DNA of 64,000 bases from a secondary endosymbiont of Heteropsylla cubana (GTDB lineage Bacteria > Pseudomonadota > Gammaproteobacteria > Enterobacterales > Enterobacteriaceae): positions 620,001 to 684,000 of the forward strand of contig NC_018420.1 of assembly GCF_000287355.1 (NCBI RefSeq), written 5' to 3'. Shown here in pieces: positions 24,489 to 37,560 of this stretch (its first letter is position 1; every line of letters starts with the position of its first letter). The position numbers and the translations under genes were made by a program. The notes beneath the pieces are model-generated. The model saw only the letters and a list, made by a program, of their open reading frames with translations, was not told the origin of the DNA and ran no database searches.

Positions 24489-25430
24489 ATGTTCAGATGA
24501 TTTAATGATTATCGCCATATATATAAAAAGATATCTTTATTATTTAGTTTATTAATTAATAACTTGAATAAAAATTATAATTTGTCTTCTTTAAAAGAAG
24601 ACCTATGTTTATCTATTTTAGATGTTCTAGAAAGATTATTACAGATTGTTTAGGACATGACAGAGATTTTATTAAAAAATCTTTAGATCACTCATTAATA
24701 ATTAATTAAAAATAGTGTAAGTTAATTTAGAAATGCTTTTTTTTCTAAATAAATATTATCTATTTAACCACTTAGATGCAATATTTATAATTATTTATGC
24801 AAATAAATGAACAGATCGATGAGGGGATTTTATTTAAACCGATATTTTCAAAACAAGGTATATACTTGCTTCTACGTAAAATAAGAGAATTATATTCTCT
24901 TAATATTTTTTAGGTGTATAGTTTTATTTTTTTATTTAAATGTTTAAGTAACTTTAGCTAAACATATTGATTCTATTTTTGGCTGCAATGGTGTGCCTAT
25001 GAATTAATAAAATTGACCTAGTGTTCATTGATAAGGTACGCATTAATATGAATTAAAATAGAATGATGATTCTAATCAATCTAAATCAGAGTTAAGTTTT
25101 AATTAAAAATAAGAAATTTAGATAAATTGAATATTGTATGAGTAATAGCTGTAATAGATATATTTTATTTTACTGATAATAGGTATAACTACATTTATTT
25201 AATTACATATATTAAATATTAAGGTTATGAAAATAATAAAATCACTTAATATGAATAACAATCATATAACCAATAAACAAAATTGAATATAATAATTTAT
25301 CTACTAACAGAAGAGCGTGATTACTATATTTCTTTATGCAACAAATTGAAATAGCTCTCTTACATTGAAATATATTTAACATTTTTATTTTCCAATTGAA
25401 GAATAAAAAATTCTTTTATCTAAATCTATT
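24489..25430 (+). pseudogene. fieF: fieF (ferrous-iron/zinc efflux pump) ghost
   Basis: fieF lies directly upstream of pfkA in E. coli. Here, on the same strand, frames read IYFRCSRKIITDCLGH then DRDFIKKSLDHSLII, aligned with FieF LVVRYSLQPADDNHSFGH, GKAESLAALAQSMFI. IIIYLLTEERDYYISL aligns with IQIHLEMEDSLPLVQA, and QIEIALLH with QVEQAILR. Order, spacing and total length (about 900 bases) fit. Frameshifts and stops are frequent. A perfect palindrome GTCTTCTTT-A-AAAGAAGAC (24584-24602) falls inside it. Loss of a metal-efflux pump fits a host-sheltered lifestyle. Confidence 0.65.
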
Positions 25431-25547
25431 TAATTTCGGGTATTTATTATACTCTTTCTTTTGAAGTTCCGGTATTTTTTTTGGAAAAACAGATACTGAA
25501 AAACGTGCTGTATTCTAAAGATCGGTATTTTAAGTTAAGAGGTAAAT

Positions 25548-26510
25548 ATGATTAAAAAAATTGGTATACTGACAAGTGGTGGTGATTCACCGGGAATGAA
25601 TGCAGCTATCCGAGGAGTTGTACGGGCATGGCTATCTGAAGGTTTAGAAGTTTACGGCATTTACGATGGCTATTTAGGTCTTTTTCAAGATCGTATGGAA
25701 AAATTAGATCGTTATAGTGTCTCAGATATGATTAACCGTGGTGGCACTTTTCTCGGTTCTGCGCGGTTTCCAGAATTTAAAGAAGAAAAAATTCGACTTG
25801 TTGCTATTCAAAATATGAGAAAACGTGGTCTAGATGCGTTGGTTGTCATTGGGGGAGATGGATCTTATATGGGGGCTAAACGATTGACGGAAATGGGTTT
25901 TCCTTGTATTGGATTGCCGGGTACAATTGATAATGATGTAGCTGGTACCGATTATACTATTGGTTATTTCACTGCTTTAGAAACTGTCGTTGAAGCGATA
26001 GATCGACTTCGTGATACGTCTACATCACATCAACGTATTTCTATAGTCGAAGTTATGGGGCGGCATTGTGGGGACCTAACAATGGCGGCAGCTATTGCAG
26101 GCGGATGCGAATTTATTATTTTGCCTGAAGAAGAATTTAAACCAGAAAACTTAGTATACGAAATTAAGGCGGGTATCGCTAAGGGTAAAAAACATGCTAT
26201 TGTTGCTATTACTGAGCATATCTGTGATGTTTCCAAATTAGCACAATATCTTGAACAAAAAACAGGGCGGGAAACACGTGCAACCGTATTAGGTCATATC
26301 CAACGCGGTGGTAGCCCAGTCGCTTATGATCGTATTTTAGCATCTCGTATGGGTGCATATTCTATTGAATTGTTATTACAGGGTTACGGTGGTCGGTGTG
26401 TTGGGGTGCAAAATGAGCAATTAGTGCATCATAATATTGTTGATGCTTTAAAAAAAATGAAACGTCCTTTCCGTAAAGACATCCTAAAAATAGCAAAAAA
26501 GCTTTTTTGA
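25548..26510 (+). CDS. pfkA: 6-phosphofructokinase I
   Basis: PfkA makes the committed ATP-dependent phosphorylation of fructose 6-phosphate in glycolysis. It has 320 residues (E. coli 320). The ATP site is [13 protein letters not shown] near residue 11 and [12 protein letters not shown] near 102. The catalytic Asp is in [15 protein letters not shown], and [17 protein letters not shown] and GHIQRGGSP complete the substrate site. AGAGGT lies five bases upstream of the ATG. fieF upstream is a ghost, so pfkA is now alone. Confidence 0.97.
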   Translation: MIKKIGILTSGGDSPGMNAAIRGVVRAWLSEGLEVYGIYDGYLGLFQDRMEKLDRYSVSDMINRGGTFLGSARFPEFKEEKIRLVAIQNMRKRGLDALVVIGGDGSYMGAKRLTEMGFPCIGLPGTIDNDVAGTDYTIGYFTALETVVEAIDRLRDTSTSHQRISIVEVMGRHCGDLTMAAAIAGGCEFIILPEEEFKPENLVYEIKAGIAKGKKHAIVAITEHICDVSKLAQYLEQKTGRETRATVLGHIQRGGSPVAYDRILASRMGAYSIELLLQGYGGRCVGVQNEQLVHHNIVDALKKMKRPFRKDILKIAKKLF

Positions 26511-27559
26511 TTTTTTTCTTTAACTTAATTTTTTAATGTAAGTGTAATTGCTGCATTGAGATAGATTTATCTATACAACTATGCTCTAATGTTTAGAGGA
26601 ATATGTTTATCTAAAATTAGATTCATTTTAAAAATAATTATTTATGATAGAAAATTGACATGAATTTTTTCTAAAGATAGAGTTGCTCATAGTAAGTCTT
26701 AACAGTATTTTTATATAAAGTTTTTATGTTTCTTCTAACTTATCATATGACGATAATTGCATAGATTTGTTAAAAGCGATAAAAAATACAACGACTTTTC
26801 TTTATCTTTGGACATAAAATAAATAAAAATTTGAATTGTCGTTAATTTTGATGATAATTTTATTTAAAACCCCTTGGTCTGAATTTAAAATTATTATGTT
26901 ATATCATCTTATTTTTAGAGGATGATTATTTTTTTACTTAGGTTTTATTGATTCAGATTTTTACAAATAAACATTAATGATATTGTTATTGTTTTTTTAA
27001 TAAAAACCGATTATCAATATACTATTGATCCATTTCATACATAAATAAATTTATTATTTTATGATATAATAATACCACAAAATTAATCTAAAGTAAAAAT
27101 AAGTTGTTCTAAGAACATATACAATTGTTTTTAGTTTAAAATTAAGAAAGTGAGTAATGAATGACCAAAATAACCACTTTTTAAAAAAAGATTAATGTTA
27201 AGGATTCTTTGAGCATATTTTAGGAATGGGTACAACAATAATTGTTTTTATAGCATAAAAACATTATGGTCGTAATCATAACATGCTTTATACTATAAAC
27301 TTTTTAAAAACTTTCTTATATTAAGAAATGTTGTAAATTAAAATCACTTAACAATATCGCCACTGAAGTGGCGACATTAGTTTTCCATAATGTTTATTAG
27401 ATAATAAGTTATTTGATTAGTAGCATTAATTTAGTAAATTACATTATTTGTTTAGATTTTACTTTCTTTTACTTTAAAATTGCATTTGTTTGCAATTGAA
27501 TGGCGTTCAACTTTAATAGCTAGGATACAGCGGCCTACAAATAAAAGTTTTATCAAAAC
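26511..27559. other. Spacer between convergent pfkA and zapB
   Basis: No intact gene. A TCGCCAC-TGAA-GTGGCGA hairpin at 27357-27374, unusually GC-rich for this region, lies 185 bases downstream of zapB; it may be a decayed terminator. sbp, tpiA and rraA, expected nearby in relatives, were not recognised. Confidence 0.45.
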
Positions 27560-27799
27560 TCAAACTTCATCCATCTTATTTAATAGGCAACGTAGACGAT
27601 CTTGCCAGATGTTTTGTTCTTCTCTAAGTTGTTCATTTTCGCTAACTAGCGTTTCTTGGTTTGTTTTTAACCATTCCATCTCTTTGTTTAGACACTTATT
27701 TTTTTCTTTTAGATCTTCTATCTCCATTTGTAAAAGCGTTATTGTGTCAATTGCTTGCTGAACTTTAATTTCTAATTTTTCAAATACTTCAAATGTCAT
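27560..27799 (-). CDS. zapB: Cell division protein ZapB
   Basis: ZapB is a coiled-coil protein that binds ZapA and stabilises the FtsZ ring. It has 79 residues (E. coli 81). [20 protein letters not shown] is near identical to the family N-terminus, and the whole protein is a heptad-rich coiled coil ending in [15 protein letters not shown] lies just upstream of the ATG. It is kept although ftsB, a divisome component, is a pseudogene in the same window. Its neighbour rraA was not found. Confidence 0.95.
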   Translation of the reverse strand: MTFEVFEKLEIKVQQAIDTITLLQMEIEDLKEKNKCLNKEMEWLKTNQETLVSENEQLREEQNIWQDRLRCLLNKMDEV

Positions 27800-29489
27800 T
27801 TATTTTTCCTCAAAAAATAAGAGATTTTGATCAGTGGTGTTGAGGTATTTTTTTATAACTTAAATCACTAGACCGTTAGGTATATCTTTATCTATACTTT
27901 ACTAATTTATATTAGATGAGAAGTAATTGTATTCTTCCTATATTTATAAAAATTATCGTAATTAAGAACATTATATTCCTTGTCATGATTTTTTTTTGTT
28001 TTTTTTGCTAGAAAAGCTTTGTTTTTTTAATAGAGATTTTAGCCAAATTGTTTTTATTTTCTAAATAGTTAACAGTCAAGAATAAAGATTAATTTATTTA
28101 ACACGACGAATAATGAAAAAGTATAATAATTAATGTATATTAAAATTATTATGTTTATAACATAACTAACATATTCTATTTCACTGCATTGTTTTAGTTA
28201 GAGATAAGGTTGTTATATTGTTTTTATAATCTTCTTACTTAAATCATTTTATAATAGATTCATGATTGCATGGATCCATATTTCAAAAAAAAATCGCTAA
28301 ATGATTACATCAAGCTAGATTTATTCAGTGTGTTTAAGAATTAAATTGTTCTTGTTGATTTAAAATAATATTTTATGATAAATGTCATATAGTCTATGTT
28401 TATTCATAGATATAAGGTTTAAATGATGTTTTTTTTAGAATAGAACTTTTAAGTTATCAATTAGTTATGTGATTTAAATTAAGAACGATATGACAATTAT
28501 TTTTTTAAATCATTTAAGTTTTTATATGTTTTCTTTATGTGCCATAAGTTAAATTATTTTTTTTAAACTCATTGAAATTGTATATATATTATTGAATAAT
28601 AAAAGATGTCTATCTATTTTTTTATTATCGAAAAAATGCAGTTTAACATATTGGCTATTAATCTGTTTTATTTCGAATTTTTCGAGTAGAATAAATTATT
28701 AAATTAGATAACAGCGTAATGTGAATTTTATGAATAGACGATTAATTAACATAAATAACTTCATTTTTTTAGACTTCTTATATTTACACACTAATTTATA
28801 GTGAAGTTGTTTTTTTTAATCAATTCTATTTAATTATTTATCTATCCAAGTAAAATTTTATCAATGTTTAATATAATCAACATTCTTAATACTTTGATCA
28901 CTAAGAATATATACTTTTTAAGTATTTTGTTGTTTGCTTTTGATTTTGTTTTCATATTTTTTAGAACATAAAAACATCAAATAAGTCTTTTAGTTTTAGA
29001 GAGCTGATATAAAAACTTTATCTGAAAAAAAATAATTAAAGTTTTTAGATATATTTTATATTTTATTAATAAATATAGTAAGGTTATTAAATTTATATAT
29101 TAAAAAATTTATTTTATATAAAAATTGTGCTATTAAGTAGATTTTTTTATTCGGTAGATTTTTATCATAGAATATTTAACAATATATACTGCCGTGTATT
29201 TAATATGATTTAAATATATTTTTAATGAAATATAACTTTATTTCTGTTAACATTAATATTTAATAAGCGTACTCATAATGTCTAATAAATATTAGACGTT
29301 GTAAGAAAATAATGGTTTTTATATAAAATCAACTGCTAGAAATATGTTTTTTTAATGAAAACGATACTCAATAAACGTATAGCTTTAGTAAAATATATCG
29401 GCATTATTATCGATAATGAGTAACATTTAAGATAATAATCTTATCATCAGGTTTATTGTTTATAAATTACTAATTTATTTATAATATTT
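27800..29489. other. AT-rich spacer between zapB and the mutS ghost
   Basis: About 1.7 kb without intact genes. glpF (next to zapB) or rpoS (facing mutS) might be expected from relatives, but I recognised neither. Confidence 0.5.
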
Positions 29490-32020
29490 TTAGCTCATAA
29501 AGCTAAATTAGGGCTTGATTTGAAGAAATAGTATCAGGTTCTAGTGTATTCAATAACTCGATTACCGGTATTATAAATTTATTTTTTTTTGTGAAATAAG
29601 TGATGACTCTTGGAAGGTATGTGAATCTTTACTTGCAATTCTATATAGATGGTTTTTCTGGTTGGTTGAGTTTTGTTTTAGCAAGAGTTTAATTACTTCA
29701 GTGGGTATTCCGGCTAAAGTTGCCACTGATATTCCATAGTTTTTATTAACTACCTACCCCTTCTATGTTATGCATAAAATCTATTTTGCTATCATATTCT
29801 ACTGCGTTTAAGTATAAATTACTTACACTTTTTGCTTTTTCCGATAAAGTAGTTATCTCAAAGTAATGTGTAGCAAATAAAGTCATGGATTTAATATGCA
29901 TAGTAAGGTGTTTTGAGTGCAAGCCCAGGCTAATGATAAACCATCATAAGTCGATATATTTCGTCCTATTCATCTATTAGTACTGCGCTTTGGTTTATTG
30001 CATTGTGTGAAATATTAGAAGTTTAAGTCATCTCAACCATACATGTAGAGCGACTAGAACTGAGATTATCAGTAGCGCTAATCCATATAAAAATTTAATC
30101 TATTAGTCCAATAGATTCTTCATCAGCTGGGATAAAACTTTCTATATATGCAAGAATAACAATTAAAACTATTTGTCGCACATAGGTGCTTTTACCGTTT
30201 ATGTTAGGGCTACTGATAAAATAAACATACGTCGCGTATCTGATAAAAACAATGGATTGGGTATAAAAGGTGTTATTAAAAATTTTTCCACAACTGGATG
30301 GCGACCATTTTTTAATATGTATTCCTGGATTGCTGACAATGGTTGGACAGACATAGTTCATTGTTTCTGCGCACTCGACTAAATTAGTTAGTGCATCTAG
30401 TGCTTCTAGTGCAGAAGAACTTTTTTTATAACGTTCTTATATGTGGCAAAAATAGCTAAAGCAGTTCTGTGTATAGCACTTTTCCAGTACTAATGATTTA
30501 TGTTTCGACATAAAAACTTTACCTTCAAATTCTTTCAATTCTGAAACAATACATCGTTCAGAATGTTTTAAAGCCTGACAATAAGTATAATAGATGGGTG
30601 CTAGGTGGCTTTGAGTTCGATTAAGTTCAATAAAATATTTATGTATTGAATTAAATCGAACTTTAAGTATTTCTATAATTGAGTTGTTTTTCGTTCTCGA
30701 ATTTCTAGATGATTTAGATAATCGCTAGCTTCCGAAGACAAGGTGCGTCACTTATCTAGTTTATAGTTATAACTAGGAGCAATAAGACCCTCCATCGAGT
30801 AGTAGAATTGGTGGTGTATCTGTGATAGCTTGAACTAATAGGCTATGCAGCATTCCAAATAAGCTTATTCTATCTAACAATTTTTTTAAATAAAGCCTTT
30901 TTCTTTGCGAAGGAGAAAATGAATGCGTGGTAATTGTAGAAAAACATTCGGTATCTTCGCTAGATCTGGAGGAGTTGATGAGCAGAGTGCTAAACGAGAA
31001 CATATTTGCTCGAGATTACCAACTTGATGAAGGAGAGATTATAATGCAAATGTATAATCGTATAGTAAAATAATAATCTCTTGACGATTTGTTAAGATCT
31101 TAATGTCTCGTGTCGGGTTTTGTAGCTAGTGTTTTAGCATCCGGCTTCCCATCGGGGTTTCTGTGTGACCTAAAATATTTATTAGGGTATGTTTTTGATT
31201 TTCACTTAGATTTTTCGTTAATTCTAAATTTTTCTGTGTTGCGGAATCTATGATTATAACGTCCTTTGAGTTCTGTAAGACAATAGTTTGAATATGAATA
31301 AGAGATTTTTTTTGAGTATTTTTAGCGTATTGTACTACATTGCCAGCAGCGCGCAGTGCTAGTCAAGATTTTTCAACGGAAAATCCGGTGAGATCTTTAG
31401 TACCAAACTGTAAAACAAGCTGATAATAGAATGTGTCGAGATTAAATTCCTAAGTAGGTCGACGTCGTAATCCTCGACGATCTATAATGAGTGTTATATC
31501 TTGTAGGGTTTTTTTTTTGGGCACAAAAGTTCAGAGGGATCAATATGTTCTAATTCTTTTGCCATAGTTTCACGGTTGGCAGGTTTAGATATAAAAAACG
31601 ACCTGAGGTAAGATCTAATGTAGTGTAACCAAATCTTTATTGTGATCCCCAAAAAGCAGCTAAGAGATTATCTTATCTTTCATTTAATAAAGATTCTTCA
31701 CTGAAAGCACCCAAGGTTACGATTCGTACTACACAAAACTCTAAGAGTCTTGTTTTTTTTTTGCATCTTTTGTTTGTTCACAAATGGCGATTGATTGTTC
31801 ATATGCAACTAGATTAGCTAAATAATTGTCTACTGAATTCTATGGAACTCCAGCCATTGGAATTGGTTTTCCGGCGGAAGTTTTTCGTTGAGTTAGATAA
31901 ATATCCATGAGTTGTGATGCACGTCTTGACATCATCATAAAATAGTTCATAAAAATGTCCCATTCGATAGAATATTAATATATCTGGATGCTGTGCTGTT
32001 GCATCATGGGTACATGTGAA
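29490..32020 (-). pseudogene. mutS: mutS (mismatch-recognition ATPase) pseudogene
   Basis: A near full-length ghost of MutS. N-terminal block [20 protein letters not shown] (MutS: [20 protein letters not shown]) at about 31940-32010; LVQAITDTPPILLLDGG (LERAIIDTPPVLVRDGG) near 30780; NYVCPTIVSNPGI (NYTCPTFIDKPGI) and a Walker A remnant PNINGKSTYVRQ (PNMGGKSTYMRQ) near 30200-30350; and a C-terminal frame ELLNTLEPDTISSNQALI near 29500. Blocks are in different frames with stops between, so no active protein can be made. Mismatch repair loss would favour homopolymer indels of the kind seen throughout this window. Confidence 0.93.
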
Positions 32021-32029
32021 TTCAAATTT

Positions 32030-33964
32030 GTAACATAAATTATTGATATAGTTAAAATAATACAAAATTAATTATATTAATCAAATAGTTATATAACTAT
32101 AGTGTTATATTATGCATTGAGTTTTTAAGCAACTATATATTTATTATTAATGTAAGTGTAACACTTAAAATTTTAGAACAGAGAAAAAGTTTAAAATAAC
32201 AAAAAAAACAGTTTATTTATATGATATATAATTTTATTAGTTGGATTTTAATAAAAAAATAATTTGATGAATTAGTATTTAAAATTTTTTTGCTAGATAA
32301 AAAGAATTTGAGAAGATAAAAACCATATTGGTGTTTAAAGATAATTATGAGCCACTGTGAACAGTAAAATCTATACTTTATTTTTAGTTTGATATAGTTC
32401 CCTTGTTTATTATTAAATATCTTGTTCACTAAGTTATTAAGATAACTAGATACTTAAATAGAGAAACAATTTGACATAAAAATATCTATTTTATATTAAC
32501 AAATAAGATTTTTAATGTTAATTGAACATATTTAAAATTATTTTTTTTAATTAACGTAAAATAAGATAAAATATCATTACTCAATAATAATAGAATGTAT
32601 ATTCTTAAGAAGTTGTGAATATAAATGCTGTTTTTCAACCTTAGTTGCAAACCAAATGTTTTTTTTGGTGTAAATGTAAATTTACAAGATTTTTTATATT
32701 AATTAAGAATTAAATTAATTAAAACAAAAAGGAAGATGAGTTAATGATACTTGAAACCCTTGCGATATTTTTGGTTGATCAATATAAAGATGCTAAAAAA
32801 TATTTAATAGGCTCGTTAAAGTAGATTATTATGATGGGGTTTGGAGGGTAATATAAGATCTGGGTTTTTCATTGGTATTCTTTAAAGCGTTATTTTTATT
32901 ATAATTTATCATTATCTTATGCATACCATGTTTTCAGATAAACTATCTGATATGTTTTAGATATTTTTTAAGTTATCATTACGTTTTTTTTAGAAAAAAC
33001 GAATAATTTTTATTTAAAATACGATTTTTACAAAAATATACTTTTTGTTCCGAATATTTAATAAAACATCTGATTAGTAGAATAAATTTTAAAGGATTAA
33101 AATGAATGCAAGGATATATCTTTCATCTCTATATAAAAAGAATATTATGAAATGTTTAATTATTAAAAATTTAAGGAAAGAAATATATTGAATCTTTTTT
33201 AGTTTTTATGAATATATCGTTCATTTTATTTTTTATTAAACAATTTTATTATTGTGTATCAGGTTTAAAATAGAATCATTTACTTTTTTGTTATCAAAAG
33301 ATAAAATTTATACGAAAAAGCAATCTTCTAAAGATTATTTAATCTATTTTAAACAAACATGTTGAAAATAATAACAATGATTAATGTGGTGTATTATACA
33401 AGTAAAAAAATAAAATAGCTTGCTTATTTAAGCAAATATTGTAATATTTCTTATACTATTATAAACAAGTTGTTCAAATTGAATTTGAATTGTAATGTTT
33501 TTATATAATAAAATTAGTTGATATAATATATGATTAGTTTATGTAGTATTTGAAATATTTTTTTTAAAAGATCTTTAAAAGTAAAGTTCTTTATAAAATT
33601 AGAGAAGATTTACAATTTGTAACTAATAGTTCAATAAAAGTGTTTATTTTTCTTTATATAAACAATGTGACGAAATATTTTTTTTCTAGCAATAAAATAT
33701 TAAACATTAAGAATAAAATAGAGTAAATATTAATTAACATACTAAAATAGTTTCACTTTTGTTAAAAAGTGATTGTTTTCGATAGACTGATAAAATATCG
33801 TTTTCTATTTTTTTATATATTAAAGAGAATATATATCGTATCAGGCGGGAAATAAAAAAATGAAAAATAAATATTAGAAAAATAGAAAGTAATCTATTAA
33901 TAGTGATGTTTTTTCATAATAGTTTTAGTGAAAATTTTTTTAATGCTTAAAGTATATACTATCG
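32030..33964. other. AT-rich spacer between mutS ghost and glyA
   Basis: About 1.9 kb with no gene, RNA or repeat that I can support. Short open frames here have no codon or family signal. Confidence 0.5.
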
Positions 33965-35215
33965 TTAGTATACAGGGTGATGTGCACATATGTCTAACAC
34001 TTTATTTTTAATGCTTTGGATTAAAGCATCATCGTCTATATTATCTAATATATCACAAATCCATTGTGCTACATCACTTACTTCAGATTCGTTGAATCCT
34101 CGTCGAGTTACAGCTGGTGTGCCTATACGTAAACCAGAAGTAATAAATGGACTTTGCGGATCATTAGGTATGCTATTTTTATTTACGGTAATATTGGCTC
34201 GACCAAGAGCCGCATCAGCTGTTTTTCCGGTTAAATTTTTACCTATAAAGTTTAGGAGAAACATATGATTAAAAGTGTTTCCAGAAACAATATTAAATTT
34301 TCGTGATAAAAAAACTTTTACCATTTCTGTGGAATTTTTAATTACTTGCTGTTGATAAAGTTTAAAACTTGGCTCTGTTGCTTCTTTTAATGCAATAGCT
34401 TTCGCAGCAATAATATGCATCAAAGGACCACCTTGTGTACCAGGAAATACACTAGAATCAAGTTTTTTATATAGAGCTTTATTGCCACCATTAGCTAAAA
34501 TCAAGCCACCGCGTGGACCAGCTAACGTTTTGTGAGTAGTAGTAGTGACAACATGGGCATGTAGAACTGGATTCGGATATATTCCTGCAGCGACCAGACC
34601 TGCTACATGCGCCATATCTACAAAGAAATATGCATTAATGTTATCAGCAATCAAGCGTATTTTAGCCCAATCAGCTACGCCAGAATAGGCTGAAAAACCA
34701 GCAATAATCATTTTTGGTCTATGGAGTATAGCGAGGTCTTCTAGTTGATCATAATTAATTTGACCAGATTTATTTGTTCCATAAGATACTATATTATATA
34801 GTTGCCCGGAAAAGTTAATTGGGGATCCATGAGTTAAGTGGCCCCCGTGAGACAGACTCATCCCAAGTACGGTATCTCCTGGTTTTAATAAAGCAGCATA
34901 AACAGCAAAGTTAGCCTGAGATCCTGAATGAGGTTGTACATTTGCATAATCGGATCCGAAAAGAATTTTTGCGCGGTTGATAGCTAGTTGCTCTATTATA
35001 TCAACATATTCGCATCCACCGTAGTAACGATATCCAGGGTAACCTTCAGCGTATTTGTTGGTGAGCTGTGATCCCTGTGCTTGCATAACATGTGAACTGG
35101 TATAATTTTCAGATGCGATAAGTTCAATATGCTCTTCTTGGCGTGTAAACTCTAGTTTCATAACCCGCCATAATTCAGGATCATAATACTCAATACCTTT
35201 ATTAGACTTTAACAT
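33965..35215 (-). CDS. glyA: Serine hydroxymethyltransferase
   Basis: GlyA interconverts serine and glycine, charging tetrahydrofolate with one-carbon units; it is PLP dependent. The frame is open to 35257, but the ATG at 35215 ([12 protein letters not shown]) matches the family and gives 416 residues (E. coli 417), with TAGGA upstream. Key blocks: [29 protein letters not shown], the PLP lysine in [14 protein letters not shown], and the C-terminal [15 protein letters not shown]. Links functionally to serC and to folate users such as ygfZ. Confidence 0.97.
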   Translation of the reverse strand: MLKSNKGIEYYDPELWRVMKLEFTRQEEHIELIASENYTSSHVMQAQGSQLTNKYAEGYPGYRYYGGCEYVDIIEQLAINRAKILFGSDYANVQPHSGSQANFAVYAALLKPGDTVLGMSLSHGGHLTHGSPINFSGQLYNIVSYGTNKSGQINYDQLEDLAILHRPKMIIAGFSAYSGVADWAKIRLIADNINAYFFVDMAHVAGLVAAGIYPNPVLHAHVVTTTTHKTLAGPRGGLILANGGNKALYKKLDSSVFPGTQGGPLMHIIAAKAIALKEATEPSFKLYQQQVIKNSTEMVKVFLSRKFNIVSGNTFNHMFLLNFIGKNLTGKTADAALGRANITVNKNSIPNDPQSPFITSGLRIGTPAVTRRGFNESEVSDVAQWICDILDNIDDDALIQSIKNKVLDICAHHPVY

Positions 35216-36303
35216 ATTTTTCCTACAATTACAATTAACATAAATAATAAATTTCAATAAATATTAACATCAGAAATGTAAAATTAAGTCATTATGTTTT
35301 TATTTGTGCTATAAATTAATTTTTATATTATTTTAGAATAAGTATAGATAATTCTATCAATCTGTATTGAATAATTCTTTTTTAATGATCTTTGTTATTT
35401 GAGGCGATGTATTTTTTTAGTTATCTAAACCGAAACGCTTTCTAGCGAGAAAGCAATCATAATAAATTGGGTTTAGATAATAAAGATCTTCTTTTTCTTT
35501 GTTGATATGTCAATTTTCCATGATTAAAATTTTATATTTACTATAAATAAATTAGTGATCTTATTTTTTTTCGGAAATCACGACGATATATATTATAAAT
35601 ATTGTTAACCGATAATTTTTATTCTTTTTTTTTGAAAGAAATGTATTATATTGAGTTTAAAGTATTAATCGTGATTTTTACAAACAATACTATGTGTTAT
35701 TTTTACATAATTTAGTTCACAAAAATAGGTTTGTTAGAACAGTTTTTCCTATATTTGATGCTTTTATTAATTGTTTTACTATTGATTATAGTAATAAATA
35801 AAAATAATATTTTTATATTATTAATTTCAGATTGTGTATATTTTTAATTTTCAACGGTTTAGTAATTTTACTATATTAAATAGTAGTCATCTTAAGACAT
35901 TCAATTAAATTTATGGGGTTTTTGAAGTGTTGTAACAAAATTAAATGTTTTGAAGATTAATAAGGTGGTAATTAGAATTATTAATAATATATTGCTTGTT
36001 CAATAGATTAAGCATTATTTTATATGTTTTCATAGAAAGAAGTTGTGTGGGTTATTGATAAAAATAATATTTAATTAAACGTAATTTTGTAAAAAGCTAA
36101 TTTTTTTGGTTTAAATTTTCAAATGATAGCCATATACCCTAATAATGTTAGCTAAAAACCTAATTTTGTAAAATATGGTTAATCTTTTTTTAACTATATT
36201 TTAAGTTTCTATAGAATGTAGAATTTTAATTCTATCTAAAATTCTTTTTTTTAAGATTATATACTAATACAAATAATATACTTAGATTATAGAAAAATTA
36301 AAC
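35216..36303. other. AT-rich spacer between glyA and rnpB
   Basis: About 1.1 kb upstream of glyA. hmp is divergent from glyA in E. coli but no trace was seen. A GCTTTCT-AGCG-AGAAAGC hairpin occurs at 35437-35454, role unknown. Confidence 0.45.
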
Positions 36304-36680
36304 TTCTGAAGTTAACCGTAAGCCGGGTTCTGTCGTGGACAGTCATTCATCTAGACCACTACTCACGTAGTGGCTCAAGCGACCTACCCGAGTTCAGTGC
36401 GGGCCGCACTATGTGAACTCCTATTTGGCCTTGCTCCGAGTGGAGTTTACCATGCCGCGAGAACTGTTACCAGTTGCGCGGTGCGCTCTTACCGCACCTT
36501 TTCACCCTTACCTCATTACGCCGTTTGGCTAAGGCGGTTTTTTTTCTGTTGCACTTGTCGTGGATTTTCACCCCCCAGGTGTTACCTGGCACCCATACCC
36601 TGTGGAGCCCGGACTTTCCTCCCCTTGATATATTGTTCTATTTAATGAATATAAAAAGCAGCGACTGTCTGGTTAACTTC
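36304..36680 (-). ncRNA. rnpB: RNase P RNA (M1 RNA)
   Basis: Catalytic RNA of RNase P, which matures tRNA 5' ends; type A. The 5' end GAAGTTAACCAGACAGTCGC (36661-36680) pairs over ten bases with GGTTAACTTC at the 3' end (36308-36317), giving helix P1. The conserved cores are clear: GGAGGAAAGTCCGGGCTCC, GGTAAGGGTGAAAAGGTGCG, and CTAGATGAATGACTGTCC. Length is about 377 bases, as in E. coli. It is a GC-rich island in AT-rich DNA; open frames across it are artefacts. The 3' end is placed by analogy, within about five bases. Confidence 0.97.
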
Positions 36681-37056
36681 ACTATTTATTATAGACATTT
36701 TATAATATTTATCATCTTTTATTATCGATAATATTATAAAAGAAAATTTTTTTGTATTTTAACGTTTATTAACAAAAGATATCGTTTATGTAAATTAGAT
36801 AATTGCATAATTAGCTTTAATCTAACTTATTTTTTTTGTGAAAATTTCAAGCTTATTAAAAGTATTAATTTTCTTATTAAGATTCTGTGAAAACAAAATA
36901 GTATATAAAATTTATATGAACGAATTTTTTATTTATTTTTAGCATGAATAGCGATAAATAGTTATTTTTGTTTTTCTTTGTATTTCTTGAATACAAATAT
37001 ATTATTATAATAATAAAACTAGATTTGCATATTAAAAAAAGTTTCAACTATTTTTT
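36681..37056. other. Spacer upstream of rnpB and downstream of ispF
   Basis: Would hold the rnpB promoter and, in relatives, the start of truD. I see no convincing truD trace and no clear promoter. Confidence 0.4.
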
Positions 37057-37560
37057 TTATATCAATTTGTCTACTATTTTATTATTATAAGCTTTTAACA
37101 GCAATGTAACAGCTTCGCAAGCAATTCCTTCACCTCGACCGATAAAACCTAATTGCTCAGTAGTTGTCGCTTTAATATTAATATTAGTTATGTGACAATT
37201 GAGATCTTGTGAGACATTTAATCGCATTTGATGAATGTATGGTGTTATTTTTGGAAACTGAGCAATCAGGGTAATGTCAAGATTACCTAGATGATAATCT
37301 TTATCAGAAATTTTTTTCCAGATTTTTCGCAGAAGCATACGACTATTAGATCCTTTAAAAGCAGGATTATTGTCTGAGAAATGTGTTCCTATGTCACCCA
37401 ACGCAGCAGCACCAAGAAGAGCATCAATAGTAGCATGTAACGCAATATCTCCGTCAGAATGAGCTAGTAGGCCATGACTTTCAGAAATGTGAACTCCACA
37501 AATGATCAGTGGATTGTCTCCACCGAATTTATGTACATCAAAACCGTGTCCGATACGCAT
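37057..37560 (-). CDS. ispF: 2-C-methyl-D-erythritol 2,4-cyclodiphosphate synthase
   Basis: IspF cyclises CDP-ME 2-phosphate in the MEP isoprenoid pathway; it is a zinc enzyme trimer. It has 167 residues (E. coli 159). Metal and active-site motifs: [11 protein letters not shown] (Asp8, His10), [10 protein letters not shown] (His42), and the C-terminal [19 protein letters not shown] lies nine bases upstream. Its start is buried within the run-on 3' end of ispD (55 bases overlap). The C-terminus is about eight residues longer than in E. coli. Confidence 0.96.
   Translation of the reverse strand: MRIGHGFDVHKFGGDNPLIICGVHISESHGLLAHSDGDIALHATIDALLGAAALGDIGTHFSDNNPAFKGSNSRMLLRKIWKKISDKDYHLGNLDITLIAQFPKITPYIHQMRLNVSQDLNCHITNINIKATTTEQLGFIGRGEGIACEAVTLLLKAYNNKIVDKLI

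Noticed and set aside
24584-24602. Perfect palindrome GTCTTCTTT-A-AAAGAAGAC as a terminator or operator
   Set aside because: Falls within the fieF ghost, no T run, no live gene beside it.
30095-31003. Open frames with a Walker A-like motif, possibly small ATPases
   Set aside because: They are fragments of the mutS pseudogene.
36370-36731. Two open frames of 85-91 codons with normal GC
   Set aside because: They lie across the RNase P RNA gene on the opposite strand.
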